From Deuterostichococcus epilithicus (Eukaryota; Chlorophyta; Trebouxiophyceae; Prasiolales; Stichococcaceae), in contig JAVTLE010000016.1 in NCBI GenBank assembly GCA_033439295.1, positions 2,480,001 through 2,544,000 on the forward strand: a stretch of 64,000 bases of DNA, given 5' to 3'. Positions 1 to 11,600 of this stretch are shown one piece after another. Position 1 is the stretch's first letter; each line of letters opens with the position of its first letter. The translations under genes and the position numbers were made by a program. The notes beneath the pieces were generated by a model. That model saw only the letters and a list, made by a program, of their open reading frames with translations, did no database searches and was not told where the DNA came from.

Positions 1-1037
1 TGCGCTTCACCCGGAGCATTGAACAGCACCAATGCTACCAGATGATGTGCACAGGCTGCTGCTTGCACGCGGCCAGCACCCTGACGGTCATGCGTGCAGA
101 CGGAACGGTGGTCCCCACCGACTTCGTCGGTTGCAGTCGACCCGCAGAAGCAGACGCAGCTGGTTGGCGGCAGCAGATCCCACGCCACGATCTACAGTGT
201 CCACGCTCACCAAGGCGGGGCTTGACTGCCGCCACCTGTAGAGGGCGCTGCATGTCACCAGTCCCTGAACCCTTCGCTGGTCACGCCCATCACGTGCGGA
301 TCTCATGATGGGGTTCTAGGGAAAACATAGTCCAAGCAGTTAGACTGGGTATCCCCTCGGATCTGAGGTGGAGCACAGTTGGAGTTCAGTCAGCGTGGGC
401 AGGTAAACTCTCTGGCCATGCACTGTACGAGCCTGAAATGGTTTGCCGGTTTGCTCAAGGCCGCCGAGCTGCTTGTCCCTTTGTGACAGGGCAACGTGCT
501 AATGTAAGCGAGGGCGCGCCGCCTATTCCTTCGGTGTCATATCACATGGCGCCCGTGGCTTGCAAGGGTCCGGCATGCCAACAGGCTTCCAAAAAGTTGG
601 ATGTTTCGAGGAGAAGCTGCAAATCATCACGGCAAACCCCTCTACGTACTTGTGTAAAATGTCATGTGGTTAGGCTGCGCATCCGTGCTGCGCTTCACTG
701 TAATCCCAGTGAGGCATGTCACCGCTGGCGGCAGCCTCTATGCTGCGGGTCTGCGGCAGTTTTCGCACTCGTCGAGCTTGCAGATACTACTGCAGCCCCG
801 CAGCATATAGATATACTAGCAATCGCGATCAGCGTGCAGCTTCGCGCATCAAGATACAAGGGCAGAACAGCCCTATGCTGTCTCCCAGGTTACGGGCATT
901 GCGGATCGTCACAGCATCGCAAGCCTCAACCCTCCTGCGCATGTCCAAAGCAACAATGAGAGAGAGAAGCGTGAATACAAGCTCTTCCATCGACCGAAGT
1001 TGACAAGCTGCGCAAGTAGCACCACTGACAGCACAAC
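1..1037. other. No recognisable gene
   Basis: Short overlapping reading frames occur on both strands, but none has a domain, signal peptide or splice pattern that I can support. The stretch lies downstream of the 3' end of the minus-strand gene beginning at 3308 and probably holds its 3' flank. A neighbouring gene may continue to the left of the window. Confidence 0.4.
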
Positions 1038-3308
1038 TCAAAGCGCAGCCAGCGACGGCGCCGCGGAACAATGGAAGGGTATCTTTACCTGTGAGCCGGC
1101 CACCGGCGCGGCGAGCTTGGCGGTCGACGGCACAAAGGCCGGGCTGTTGGGGCGCAGACTGGAGGTGCCGGCGGACGTGGGCGAGCGAGTGAACGGGCTG
1201 CCGGCGCCCGCGCCCACGGCGCTGGGCGACAGCAGCGGGCGGGANGCGATGGGGGCTGCGGCGCGGCGCCGAGCGGCGAGGCGGGGCCGGCCCCGGCCCT
1301 GGAGCCCCACAGGTTGTACTGCGTCGCAGCGGCGGCGGCGGCGGCGGCGGCGGGGGTGAGGCTGCGCGGCGAGCCGGGGGCGGGCGACGCCGCGCAGCCC
1401 GGCAGCGTCAGCTGCGGCAAGGAAGGGCGCCGCCGCCCCGCCGGAGGCCAGCGGGCTCGGGCGCGGCTGCGTGCCGGCGCCGGCGGCGTGGAAGCCGAGC
1501 CGGGCGCGCATGCCGGGCGCGTCGGCGTGCGCCGGCGGCCACGGCTCCTGCAGCAGCGGCCCGGACCCTGCCGCGCGCCCCAGGGNGGGCCCGCGGGGAG
1601 ACAGCGGAGGAGGCGGCCGCGGCGCCGTGGCGGGGCTGCCGCCGCCGCTGGCGGGGCAGCTGTCGGAGGCGGCGGGGGCCAGCAGGTCGTCCGACAGGTG
1701 CGCTGGCAGCAGCGACTCCAGCGGCAGGCCCTCGGCGGCCGGCTGCGGCGAGGCGGAGCGGCGCAGGCCGTCGGTGGAGGATGCGGAGGCGGCGCCCAGG
1801 CTCGGCGGCGGCGCTGGCGACGCCGACGCCGACCGGCGGCCGTCCCAGTCGTGCACCGAGCCCGCCGGCGAGGCGCCGGTGAAGAAGCCGTACAGCTCGG
1901 CATTGAAGCTGCCGCGCGCCAAAAGGTGGCGGCCGCCGCCGGCGTCGGCTGCCGGCGGGAGCTGCGGCGGCGGCGGAAGGTGCGGCGGCGCCGAGGCGGC
2001 GGTTGCGTCTGACGACGCGCTGCTGATGGTGCGGCTTACGGGGCGCAGGCCCGGCAGCGGCCCCGGGCCGGGTGGCGGCAGGGCGGCGCCGCCGAAGCCA
2101 TGGCCGGGTGGCTGGAAGGGGGCGGCCCAGTCATGGTGCGCCAGGGGCGGCCGCTGCGGCGGCACCGACTCGCTGGTGAACGCCCAGGCGTCGGCCAGGA
2201 TGTCATCGATGTCGTCCGACGGCGCCGTCGCCATGGCGGGCTGGTGGTGCTGCTGCGGCGGGTGCCACAGCGGGTTCTGAGGCGGTGGCGCCTGGTGGGT
2301 GTGCTGCTCCTGGTGCGGCGGCGGCCGCTGCCACTGCGGCGGCTGGTGGGGGTGGTGGCCAGCAGGGGGCCCCGGCGGCCGGCCATGCTGCCGCAGGGCA
2401 AGCGGCAGCGGCTGCCNGCCGCGGCCGGGCGCCTGGCTCAGCGGGCTGCGGGGGCGCGGCTCGAAGGGCGGGGCGCCCAACGCCAGCGGCCTGGCCGCGG
2501 ATTGCACAGCGCCGCGGGCTGGNGGCTGGNGCTGGGGCGGCGGCGGCTGCCGGCGGGCGCGCTCGACCGGCCGGTCTGCGGCGGGCATGTCGGCGGTGCG
2601 CGACACGGTGACAGGGCGGGCGGCGGCAGCGGCGGCGCCTGGCATGTGGCGTGCCGGCCACGCCGCCCACCCCGTCGCCTGCGCCATGCCGGCTGACCGG
2701 CTGGCCGGCGCCGGCTTGGCAGCCCGCCGCGCGGGCGGCTGGGCGGCCGCTGCCGGCGCTTCGCGAGGCAGGCCGCCGCCAAATGCAGCAGCGGCCGCCG
2801 CCGCCGCCGGCGAGCCGGCGGCAAAAGGGCTGCGCTGCCGGCCGCCTGGCGGGAGCGGTGTGTCGCTGCCGCCGCTGGTGCTGGAGCGCGGCGAGTCGTC
2901 CGGCGAGGAGGTGTCCTCGCGAGCGTGGCGCGCCGGCGGCCGCCGCCCCTGCGCCGGCGTGTCGGGCGGCAGCCCGGCGGCACTGGAAGCCGCGGAGCCG
3001 CCGTCGCCCTCGGCGCTGGACTCGCCGCCGCGGCCGCGCGAGCGCTGCTTCCGGATCGGCGGCGGCGGCGGCATCGGCGCTGCGGCAGCGTCGGCGGCGT
3101 GCACTGTGGCGGGTTCTGCGGCCGGCGCAGGGTCCGGGGCGGCGGCGGCGCCACCGGCCTTGCCGGCGGCCTTGCGCGCCTTGCGGCCACTGCCGCTGCG
3201 ACTGCCGCTATTGGTGTGCACGAGGGTTGGCCGCTTCTGCGCGGTCTGCGCGCTCCGCAGCCATTGCCTGCAGTGCAGCGGCAAACCGAGTCCGTGTGCC
3301 ATGGCCAT
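1038..3308 (-). CDS. Disordered Ser/Pro/Ala/Gln-rich protein, function unknown, frame disturbed near N bases
   Basis: I do not recognise a family. The frame is open for about 750 codons from ATG 3308 (a second ATG is at 3302). The protein is a basic Ser/Arg/Lys-rich N-terminus, long Ala/Pro and Ser/Pro stretches, then a His/Gln/Pro-rich segment. After that comes a short acidic-aromatic motif, DDIDDILADAWAF, which resembles a docking or transactivation helix. Order-promoting sequence is scarce, so a regulatory or scaffold role is only a guess. Unknown bases lie at 1245, 1586, 2417, 2523 and 2530. Between about 1586 and 1245 the more protein-like reading moves to another frame and turns an Arg run into an Ala run, so the C-terminal third is uncertain. 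It reads in the same direction as the next gene upstream (3768-6530). Confidence 0.45.
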   Translation of the reverse strand: MAMAHGLGLPLHCRQWLRSAQTAQKRPTLVHTNSGSRSGSGRKARKAAGKAGGAAAAPDPAPAAEPATVHAADAAAAPMPPPPPIRKQRSRGRGGESSAEGDGGSAASSAAGLPPDTPAQGRRPPARHAREDTSSPDDSPRSSTSGGSDTPLPPGGRQRSPFAAGSPAAAAAAAAFGGGLPREAPAAAAQPPARRAAKPAPASRSAGMAQATGWAAWPARHMPGAAAAAARPVTVSRTADMPAADRPVERARRQPPPPQXQXPARGAVQSAARPLALGAPPFEPRPRSPLSQAPGRGXQPLPLALRQHGRPPGPPAGHHPHQPPQWQRPPPHQEQHTHQAPPPQNPLWHPPQQHHQPAMATAPSDDIDDILADAWAFTSESVPPQRPPLAHHDWAAPFQPPGHGFGGAALPPPGPGPLPGLRPVSRTISSASSDATAASAPPHLPPPPQLPPAADAGGGRHLLARGSFNAELYGFFTGASPAGSVHDWDGRRSASASPAPPPSLGAASASSTDGLRRSASPQPAAEGLPLESLLPAHLSDDLLAPAASDSCPASGGGSPATAPRPPPPLSPRGPXLGRAAGSGPLLQEPWPPAHADAPGMRARLGFHAAGAGTQPRPSPLASGGAAAPFLAAADAAGLRGVARPRLAAQPHPRRRRRRRRCDAVQPVGLQGRGRPRLAARRRAAAPIXSRPLLSPSAVGAGAGSPFTRSPTSAGTSSLRPNSPAFVPSTAKLAAPVAGSQVKIPFHCSAAPSLAAL

Positions 3309-3767
3309 GGTATCGCAAGTGTCAGGACCATGACATATCGATGGAGATGGGCATGCGGGTTACGACTGCTGCCTGGGCAGTTGCAGAAATATGGCAGTTT
3401 CAACTTCGCAATGCGAATACTGCAGCGGACACACGAGAAGGCACAATGATGGTGTAATGCACGATGAAGGATGATAATACTTGTTCTCCTGCGTCTGCCC
3501 AGCGTGTGTTCACAGTGCAGCTGATCTCAGGATGCTCATTCCACATCACGAGTCGACAGGCGCCAGCCAGCCATGAACATTCCAACACGGCGTGCAGTGC
3601 CCACAGGCCCGCTGGTCCCCGTGTCCCCACTCCGCGTCCTGGTCGCGACGGCGCCTGAGACCCATGGGCGGCAGCCGACAGTGGGCGCTCGACGAGGTGT
3701 GCAGCGCGACAAGTCCCCGCTGCTCCCGAACACCCTAGTGCCCTGGACCCTGCCCCCACTCGCCGAG
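3309..3767 (-). promoter_or_regulatory. Intergenic spacer, probable promoter of the 1038-3308 gene
   Basis: This 459-base gap separates the stop codon of the 3768-6530 gene from the start of the 1038-3308 gene; both genes are on the minus strand. It should hold a 3' end and a promoter. I see no clear TATA box or polyadenylation signal and cannot map either element. Confidence 0.3.
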
Positions 3768-6530
3768 TCACCTGAGGTCCATGGGTGGCAGCCGGCCGTG
3801 CACATGGGCCGAGGCGAGCATCGCCACGAGGCCCGCCGCCGGCACCGCCAGCAGCAGGACCAGCGCCCAGGAGGCGCCCGACAGGCCTGCGCCCGGCGGC
3901 GGCGGCGCCGCGCGGCCCTCGGGGCCGGCCGCCGACTCCCGTGCGGCCTCCTGTGGCGGTTTGCACCGGGTTGTCATTGCACTGGTCCCAACGGTTCGCC
4001 AGTTTCAGCCACAGCGGCCGGAGCGGTGTGCAACGCCAGTGGACTTCAAATAAGTATTTGTGCAAAAGACGGCACAGGCGAATGGCCCTCCAGCGGTACA
4101 GCAGCGCCGCTGCAGCGGCAGCAGAATCAGCAGTGGGGGGGGCAGAACGAGGGCGACGAGCACAGGAAATACAAAAGCGCCCACCTCGGCGGCGTACTCA
4201 GCGGCGCGGCGGGCGCTGATCTCCGCAGCGCTGCCCGAAGGGCCGGCAGGCCGCCGCCGCAGGCGCCGCTTGGCCTCGCCGCCGGCGGCGGCACCCGCCG
4301 CCGCCGCAGCCGCCNGCGCCGCNGCCGCGGCGGCCATCGGCCGCGGCGGCCGTGCCGGCTTGGAGTTGAGCAGCTGCACCATGACCGGGTCGTTCAGGTC
4401 GTGGTCGATGAGCGGCAGCAGGTGGCGCTCGCACCCCCCGTAGCGGAGGTCCGCCGTGAGCCACTTCTCGCGGCGCACGGTGTTGGGCGTCGTCTCTGCC
4501 CGCACGCCCGCCAGCGCCTGGGGGCATGACCACAGGTGTGACGTAACTCATACAAGCAGTCGGCCAGTGCAGGATGCGTGGGCTACGCGGCGGGAGGTGG
4601 GACGGCCGGCACACATGTCGCACGGGACCGCTGGTCAAGGGTTCCGCCACGCGGTGCGACGCAGTGAGACTGCGGTGGATCCCGGCGACAGGTGGGGCGC
4701 GCCAACGACAGAGCAGGGCAGAGCAGGATGCGAGCGGGTGAAGACCTCATTCCAGGGGTCGTAAGGCTGGGCCAGGAACCAGATGCCGGGCAGAGTCGGT
4801 GCACCATGCTGCTCTGCAGAGCCGCCGCGCGGCAGACGGTCAATCCACTTGCGGCTCAGAAACGACCGTGCGCCAGCTGGTGACGATTTCAGGGGTTTAC
4901 CTGCACTTCGTCCCACACGAGGTCCGCCGCCGCCTCCACGTTGGCGTAGCTGTCTAGCAGGCGGCCTCGCGCCAGCAGCAGCGCGCGCTCGGCGTCGCGC
5001 AGGACGTCGCCCTCATTCTTCATCAGGTCCGCGTCTATATACACCTGCAAAGATGGGGACGGCATCAATTGTGAGATGGCGTGGTGTGTACAGCATCAAG
5101 GTGGCCGCCAGCACACCGCCCTCGTTCTCGATAGGTCGGCGTGTACACCTGCAGGAAATGCCGTCCTCGCAATGCATTCACTGAAGCAGAAACACCCCCA
5201 GCACTCTGCAGAGTCGCTTGATGGCGTGGCAGCCCATCTCCGGCCCAGACAGTGGTCGTCACCCCTGCCCGCACACTCCCGCTGCTGCGCGTCGGTGAAT
5301 TTCTGCCTCTCCAGAAGTATCAACCCGAGCGTCAGCTGCCAACTTTTGGCCATCCCCAAGCAGCAGCAATCGGGATTTTCGGATTTCGGTGCTGTAAGCA
5401 GGGTAGGACCCTGTCCAGCACGCTTGTGACCTACATGCAATGTGACCCTGTGCAACCCATGCATGTGACCTTCAACGCCTTGCTCGCAGCCACGCACCTG
5501 GCGCATGGCATGGTACAGCCGCGAGCGGTGCCAGCGGCCGCGCCCGCGCCGCAGGTGCTCGTGCTCGGGCCCCTGCGAGGCCGCCAGGGAGACGGCCCGC
5601 GCCATGGCCGCCTTGGCAGAGTTGACCAGGGCCTCGCAGCGCAGCCCCACGCCGTCGGCGCCGAACACGCGCTCGAAGTGCGCCGCGCGGTCCTGCGTCA
5701 CAAGCACCACTGCCGGGGGTCAGGTAACGTCACTGCCAGGGGTCATGGGGCGGATGGACACAGTCTCGCCACAGGCTTGGCCGGGCCCCGCTGGGGCTGT
5801 GTTCCGGCAGGGCGGCGGCATGGGATCCGGCGGCGCGGCTGCAGGCGACGCTGTCAAGGGGCTGCAGCAGCAGGGCGAGGCGACAGGCAGCCATGCCAGG
5901 AGTTCCAGCAGCGGAATCAAGCAACAGGGGCGAGCAAGCCTCTGTGCGCCCTTCCTGCAGCTCGTTGGCAGCCGCCTCCGCATTCTCTGATCCGCGAAAA
6001 CAGGCTGATTGAAAGCACAGCGGACACCTCAGCTGGTGCAGCTCGGCTCCTCTCTGCCCCACCTGCGCATTGACGGCGGCGGTGAGCGCCTCGCAAAGCT
6101 CCGGCGTTGGCGGCTTCTTCAGCAGCGCAGCCAGTGCATCGTCGTCCGAAGCAGCGGAGGAGGTGGCGTCCCCATCAGCATCGTGGGCCGGCGGCGGACC
6201 GGCCGGCACCGCCCCCGTGTCCGCCGTCGCGACGCCCCCGTGCATGGCCGCGCAGCGGTGTGCATTTTCGGTGGCGTGCGCTGCGTGCTGCTGCGCAGCA
6301 GCCATGGAGCCGCTGCCACCGCCGCCGTCATGGTGGACCGGGCTGTCGGCGGCGGGCAGGCCAGGGGCGGGATGCGCTGCAGTCGCCGCAGGAGACTGCT
6401 TTGGCGGGGCGTCGTACGACGCGCCGCACAGCGGGCAGCCGCACCCGCCGTCGGCGGCGGCAACGCCGTGCGCCGCCAGGAGGCACGTCAGCAGTGCCAG
6501 AGCCGCCAGGGCGCGGCTTCGCAACGCCAT
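3768..6530 (-). CDS. Secretory protein with signal peptide and C-terminal membrane anchor, function unknown
   Basis: ATG 6530 opens a classic signal peptide (MALRSRALAALALLTCLLAA), followed by a Cys pair (CGCPLCG) and an acidic/Ala-rich region. Exons I can place are 6530-6063, 5709-5498, 5044-4901, one near 4790-4750, 4517-4185 and 3950-3768. Phases agree for 5709-5498 to 5044-4901 and for the last two. At least one small exon between 6062 and 5710 is unresolved. The middle exons look conserved and helical (GLRCEALVNSAKAAMARAV, RGRWHRSRLYHAMRQ, ALLLARGRLLDSYANVE), then ERHLLPLIDHDLNDPVMVQL. The last exon encodes one hydrophobic helix (WALVLLLAVPAAGLVAML) and a 15-residue tail before the stop. 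I infer a type I membrane protein of the secretory pathway. N bases at about 4315 and 4323 fall in an Ala run. I do not recognise the family. Confidence 0.6.
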
Positions 6531-8648
6531 GGTTAGGCGCGCAGCATGACCCGGCTGCCCGCCGGTTGGAAGCCGCCTACGGATAGTAGTCTGGTTGTGA
6601 AAGGAACGCCCAGGCTTCAGCTGGCACGTCAGCCGCCCGTCCCTGCGGATCGGCAGAAGAGGGTCAGACATCTCTAACCCTGGCAAGCAACGCTGAAGAG
6701 GGTTGCCTCTGTAGACGCGATGCCCAGCAGCTGTGTAGCCACCATAGCCGATGCACATGCTGCTGGCGGCCTCACAGCCGCTGAGGGGTGGGCCTTGTCC
6801 ACTCGTACTCTGCTGTCGGACAGCAGGCAGAGTTTCGCACCGGGCAAACGCAGCAGCGGCTGCACATGAGACTCACCGCTTCCCCAGGTGCAATATGCTG
6901 CCGCAGGGCCTCCGGCAGTCTAAGCCGCATGCACGCCTGCTGGCCCACTGGACTTTTCACATCCACAGAGCTACCGCCCAGGCTGCGGCTGTCCCTGCCA
7001 GATGCCGAGACAGGCAGGCCGGCTTCTCGGCTGCAATGCGCTGCGACTCTGTGCCCGGGCGACTGCAGGCAACTCCACGAAGCTGTTGCTGAGCCCACTG
7101 GGGCACCCCAAGTAGAGCTTACTAACCGGTCAGCCAGTTAGGCAGAGCTGCAGCTGTCCCCGCAGCACACTGTGCTGACATTCGCCATGCATGGTCACTA
7201 GATCACCGAGCCGCTGCCAGCTCGACGACGCTGAGGGCGCCCGATACGGCACGATCCAGGCGCTGGCCAGGCGCTGGCCGAGGCACGTGCGTTCGGCCGC
7301 CGATGGCAGACGGGCTCGCCGCCGCGCTTGCAAACGGTGAGCCTCAAGCGCCGAATCCTGACGGTGGCTGCCCAGTGACAGCTGCAGATGCGTGGGTGGC
7401 TGTACAATCGGAGCATTGTCGGAGCAGCAACCTGCGGAGTAGCCGCCAGACGTTACAGACTGCCCAATCCTGCGGGCCGCCGGCTGACTTCTACAGCGTC
7501 TCAAGGAGCCACCCGATCGCGGCGCCGGGGTTACCGGGCTGGCCCGCGGGCGCCAGTTTGCCTCAGTACAGTGTCGGAACTGCCCCCACTGGCCTGGCCC
7601 CCGAGCCTGCAACATCCGTGCTCACCTGTCGACGCTCCGGTCGCAGCTGCTCCGGAGACACCTTCTTCGCGGATGCCGCAGTCCAGCTCGTCGGCTGCGA
7701 CGCAGGCGCGTCGCGAAACTGCCCATTCACATGCAGCTCTGATCAAATGCAGCCTGGGGCGATGTTACAGCGACACACCCGGATCAGCGTTAACGACCCT
7801 CCGACAGGGTCGGTGAGCAAGCTGCCCGAAAACCCGAAGTTGTACATGGGCGCCCGGCGGGACAGGCCTGAGGCCAGAACTGGGCCAGGCGCATCGCCAA
7901 TCCGCAGTGGCCTGCTTGTCGTGCCCGTACTCACACGAGGCTCGCTCTCTGCAGCATCTGAATTTGCACTTGACCTTCCCTAGGCGAAGCATCGCACCCG
8001 GCCAGGTCGGCGGACACGGCGAGGCTGAGACACGTGGAGACGACAACACCATCGATACAGGTGATCCGGAGCGGGCGCTCGCACGGGAGCCTGGCTCAGT
8101 GACGACAGCGTGACAGGCAGGTGCTTCACGACATATCGGTCAGCAAGCCGCTGCTCTTCTGGGTACGGGCTGCCGCCCAGAGCGTGCTGGCTTCCGTGCT
8201 CGCGTCATTTTTAAGCTGAACGCTCTGGGCATCTTTCTGCTGATGGTCGCTGGGGCCAGTGTCCGTGAGGTGTGCCCCATGCTGACGGCAGAGTATTCGC
8301 GTTGCGAGGCTGCAGCCGTCGTTGTCAGGCCACCGCGCAGCCGTCGTGGCATGGTTGTGTCGGACTTGATGGCCGTTTCAGGATATAAGACGTCTTGCAT
8401 GCAAGCGCTCCGCGTGGATGTGAGTCTGATCTTAGTCTGACACTGATCGTCTGCCGACCGTTTTGTTGCAGGCCACCCCTCACACCCCAGCAGCTTTTCC
8501 GGGCAACGTCTGCGCGGTGAAAGGGCCAAAGTGCCGGCTTGCTGGCAGCCTCTGCCGGCGTGCTGGGCTCTGAGGGGGCGGCCTCCGCGGCGGCCGCGTT
8601 ATAACTGCCGGGCTCCCTGGGCAACCGACAGACCGGCGGCCCGGCAGC
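6531..8648. other. Divergent intergenic region, no supported gene
   Basis: About 2.1 kb lies between the minus-strand secretory-protein gene and the plus-strand coiled-coil gene. The small frames found here show no domain, signal peptide or splice support. It must contain two divergent promoters and 5' leaders. I cannot identify specific elements. Confidence 0.35.
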
Positions 8649-11600
8649 ATGGGCTGTGCCAGCTCGCAACCCGCGACGCTGGAGGCAGACAACCCGAAGG
8701 TTCGCGCACAGCCTGCATCTTGCAAGACGCATGACTCGTGCACTGCCACAGGCCTCGCCGCCAGGCGCCTTCACAGCAATGCCTGCCCGACACCCTGGCA
8801 CTGTGCCACGATCGAGCCCGATACTCACGTGTCACACTATCCCGCTGCAGCTGGCGCCGGTCTGCGCCAAGCGCGTGCACAGCAGTCCGCCGCTGCCCCT
8901 GGTGCGCAAGCACAGTGCGAACAGCGCCGGCACCGGGCCGCCCTCGCGCACAGGCAGCGGCGCCAGCCGCCTGGGCTCCGGCGCTTTGAACGGCTTTGGC
9001 GGCGGCGCCGACGCCGGCGCGGCACTGGACCGCGCCGCTCGCAATGCGGCGGCGGCCGCCGTGAAGCAGGCAAAACGCGAGAACAGCACGCTGCAGGCGC
9101 GGCTGGCGACGACGCAGGAGCGCCTTGCTGAGGCGGACGGCGGCAGGATCCAGGTGCGCGGCATGACAGGATTTGGCAGCAGAGTCCTCGATCGTCAGCC
9201 AGGAGACAATGCCTGGTGACTCACGGACGTGCCTCATGGCAGGGTTTTCCACCCAAAGGGTTCTGCCCGAAATCCGCGGCGCACGCTTGTTCGAGGGATC
9301 CTGGCAGGTGGACTGAGCAACAGCCCCGACCTCGGAAAACCAAAGTCAGGCATCCAGCACCACTAGCGGCTTGCACAATATGGGCCGCTGGCGCCGCAGC
9401 AACCGGGCCGCCCATCCATGCGCCCATGCGGCTATGCCCGCCTCGGCAACTCAACCTCGACATCAGTCCCCTCAAACTGCACTCCCGCTGTTCTCCTGCA
9501 GGCGCTCGATGCGCTGCTGGAGACATCGAAGTGCATAGACGACCTGGAGCAGCGGTGCGCGGCGGCTCGGACATCCAAGAGACACTGAAGTCGTGTGACA
9601 CACACCGGTCCTGCTTCCTGCTGCCCGCAGGCGCTCAAGGCGCTGCAGGAGGCGTGGAAGCGCATAGACGACCTGGAGCAGCGCTGCGCGGCGGCGCGGG
9701 CGGAGGGCCAGCACACACGCGGCTCCTCCGAGCGGGCGCAGCGCGAAGCGCAGACACAGGCGGCGCGTCTGGAGGTGATGTTTCTGGGGAGGAAAATCCC
9801 TGAAGGGGGCCAGGATGCGAGAGTTCGCGGGGTGCTCACGAGCAAAGCCGTGCGCTCACGCAGACGGGCAGTCGCCGCGTGGGCAGGCTTGCACAGTCTG
9901 GGGCAGCCTGCCACGTTCTGGCATGCCCGCGGGGCTGTCCTTCTCAATGCGAGCCGGGCCGCTCGCCAGCTGCTGCGGCGTCGCGCCGCCAGACACCTCT
10001 GAACAGAGCCGCGGCCGTCGGTCGGCCGCCGCCGGTTCCGCAGCGCCTTGCTTGGCACTGTGGACAAGGGTTTTGCTGTGCTGGCTGCCGCCATCCGACT
10101 TTTCGTGGCGAAAAGTAATGCCCAGCCCTCCCTTGCCCCTTTGGCCCACCCGCAGGCGGAGCTGCAGGGCATGCAGGCGAAGCGCTCGGCGCTCGAGGCA
10201 CAGTCCTGCAGAGCCTCCCCGAGTCCCGATACCTGCCTCGATCCTGTCTCAAGCCGCGTCCGCAGGCGCAGCCGGAGGGCATGGAAGCAAAGTTCGAAGC
10301 CCTAAACCCTAGAGCCTCAACCTCCGCAGGCGCAGCTGGAGGGCATGAAGGCAGAGCGGGCGGCGCTGGAGGCGCAGCGGCGGGCAGAGGCGGCGGAGAG
10401 CCGCAAGGCGCTCGCCGAGATCGACTTTCTGCAGGCGCGCGCCTCCGCTGCTGTCGTGTTCCACCTCGCTTGAGAGGGAAGGAGCCTCCACCGAGCTGAA
10501 GGCGCTCACGGCGGCCTGCGCTTGTGGCCATGCCCAGTGCTCAGATGTTTTTTTGGTGTCCTTCGGCGTCGCGGGAGGCGTCGGAGCATTACCACTTCCC
10601 CCCCAGCAGCCGCTGGTGCCAGCCACTGGGGGAGGGCCACAAGGGGAGGGAGCCAAGAACTGGCTGCGGTGCGCCGCCTGCCTGATGCTCCGTCTCCCCG
10701 TGCCGCAGGCGCAGCTCGCGTGCACCCAGGAGGAGGTCATGGCCGGCGGCGGCGGCGCCTGCATCGGCGCGCTGCAGGAGGCTCGGTCCCAGGTGAGCAT
10801 GAAGGTTTTGGGTGCGCTGATTGGGTCCATGGCGTCTCCCCTCGGTGGGCGCATGGGTTCGTAGACTATCCGCACGCGAGGAGCGCGGCAGGCGCGCCGG
10901 CGGTACCACCTCCAAATCGGGCCAGATTGCCAGTGAGTAGGGTTTAGGATATAGGGTTTAGGGTGTGTGCATGCCGGTCGACAGCCGGCGGCAAGGGCGG
11001 CGCTTGTCATGGTGCCCTGCGGCCGATGGCCGCGCTTGGGTCGGCACATCCAGCCTGCACCGCCACGCCCCGGTCTGCTTACACATACTCATCATGCAGG
11101 AGTGCTCCGGGCTGCGATGTTCAACTTGCATCTCGGCAGTGTCTCGCAACCCTGTGCTTCCTGCGGCTCACGTGTCCCTCGCCGCCACCACGCAGGTCGG
11201 GGCGCTCAAGGGCCAGCTGGCGGCGGCGCACGCGGAGCTGCAGGCCAACGCCTCGGTCGTCGCGGAGGCCGCCAGCGCGCAGTCGCAGATCGACTGGCTG
11301 CACGGGCGGCTGCAGTCTTCGCTGGAGGAGGTCCAGGTGGGACCCTAGAACCCTAAAAACGGTCGACGAGGCAGCAGGCCGGAACCCCCGTGTATTTTCA
11401 GGGTGTTGCAAGATACAAGGTCCGCCCAGATGGAACTTGGCTGCATGGCCGGCGGCGATCACCGCTGGAGGCGCTGCAGCTGCGGTCATCGGATCCTGGG
11501 GTGTAGGTCTCGGGCTTCGACCGACCCGGCCGCGGCGCCGACAGCAGACGTCTCTCTCCATGAGGCTCACTCTTCGCCGGGCGCAACTTGTGAGGATCGC

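Noticed and set aside
7303-7983. Plus-strand frame of 226 codons in the divergent spacer
   Set aside because: No domain, no signal peptide, no exon borders. Frames of this length are expected by chance in GC-rich DNA.
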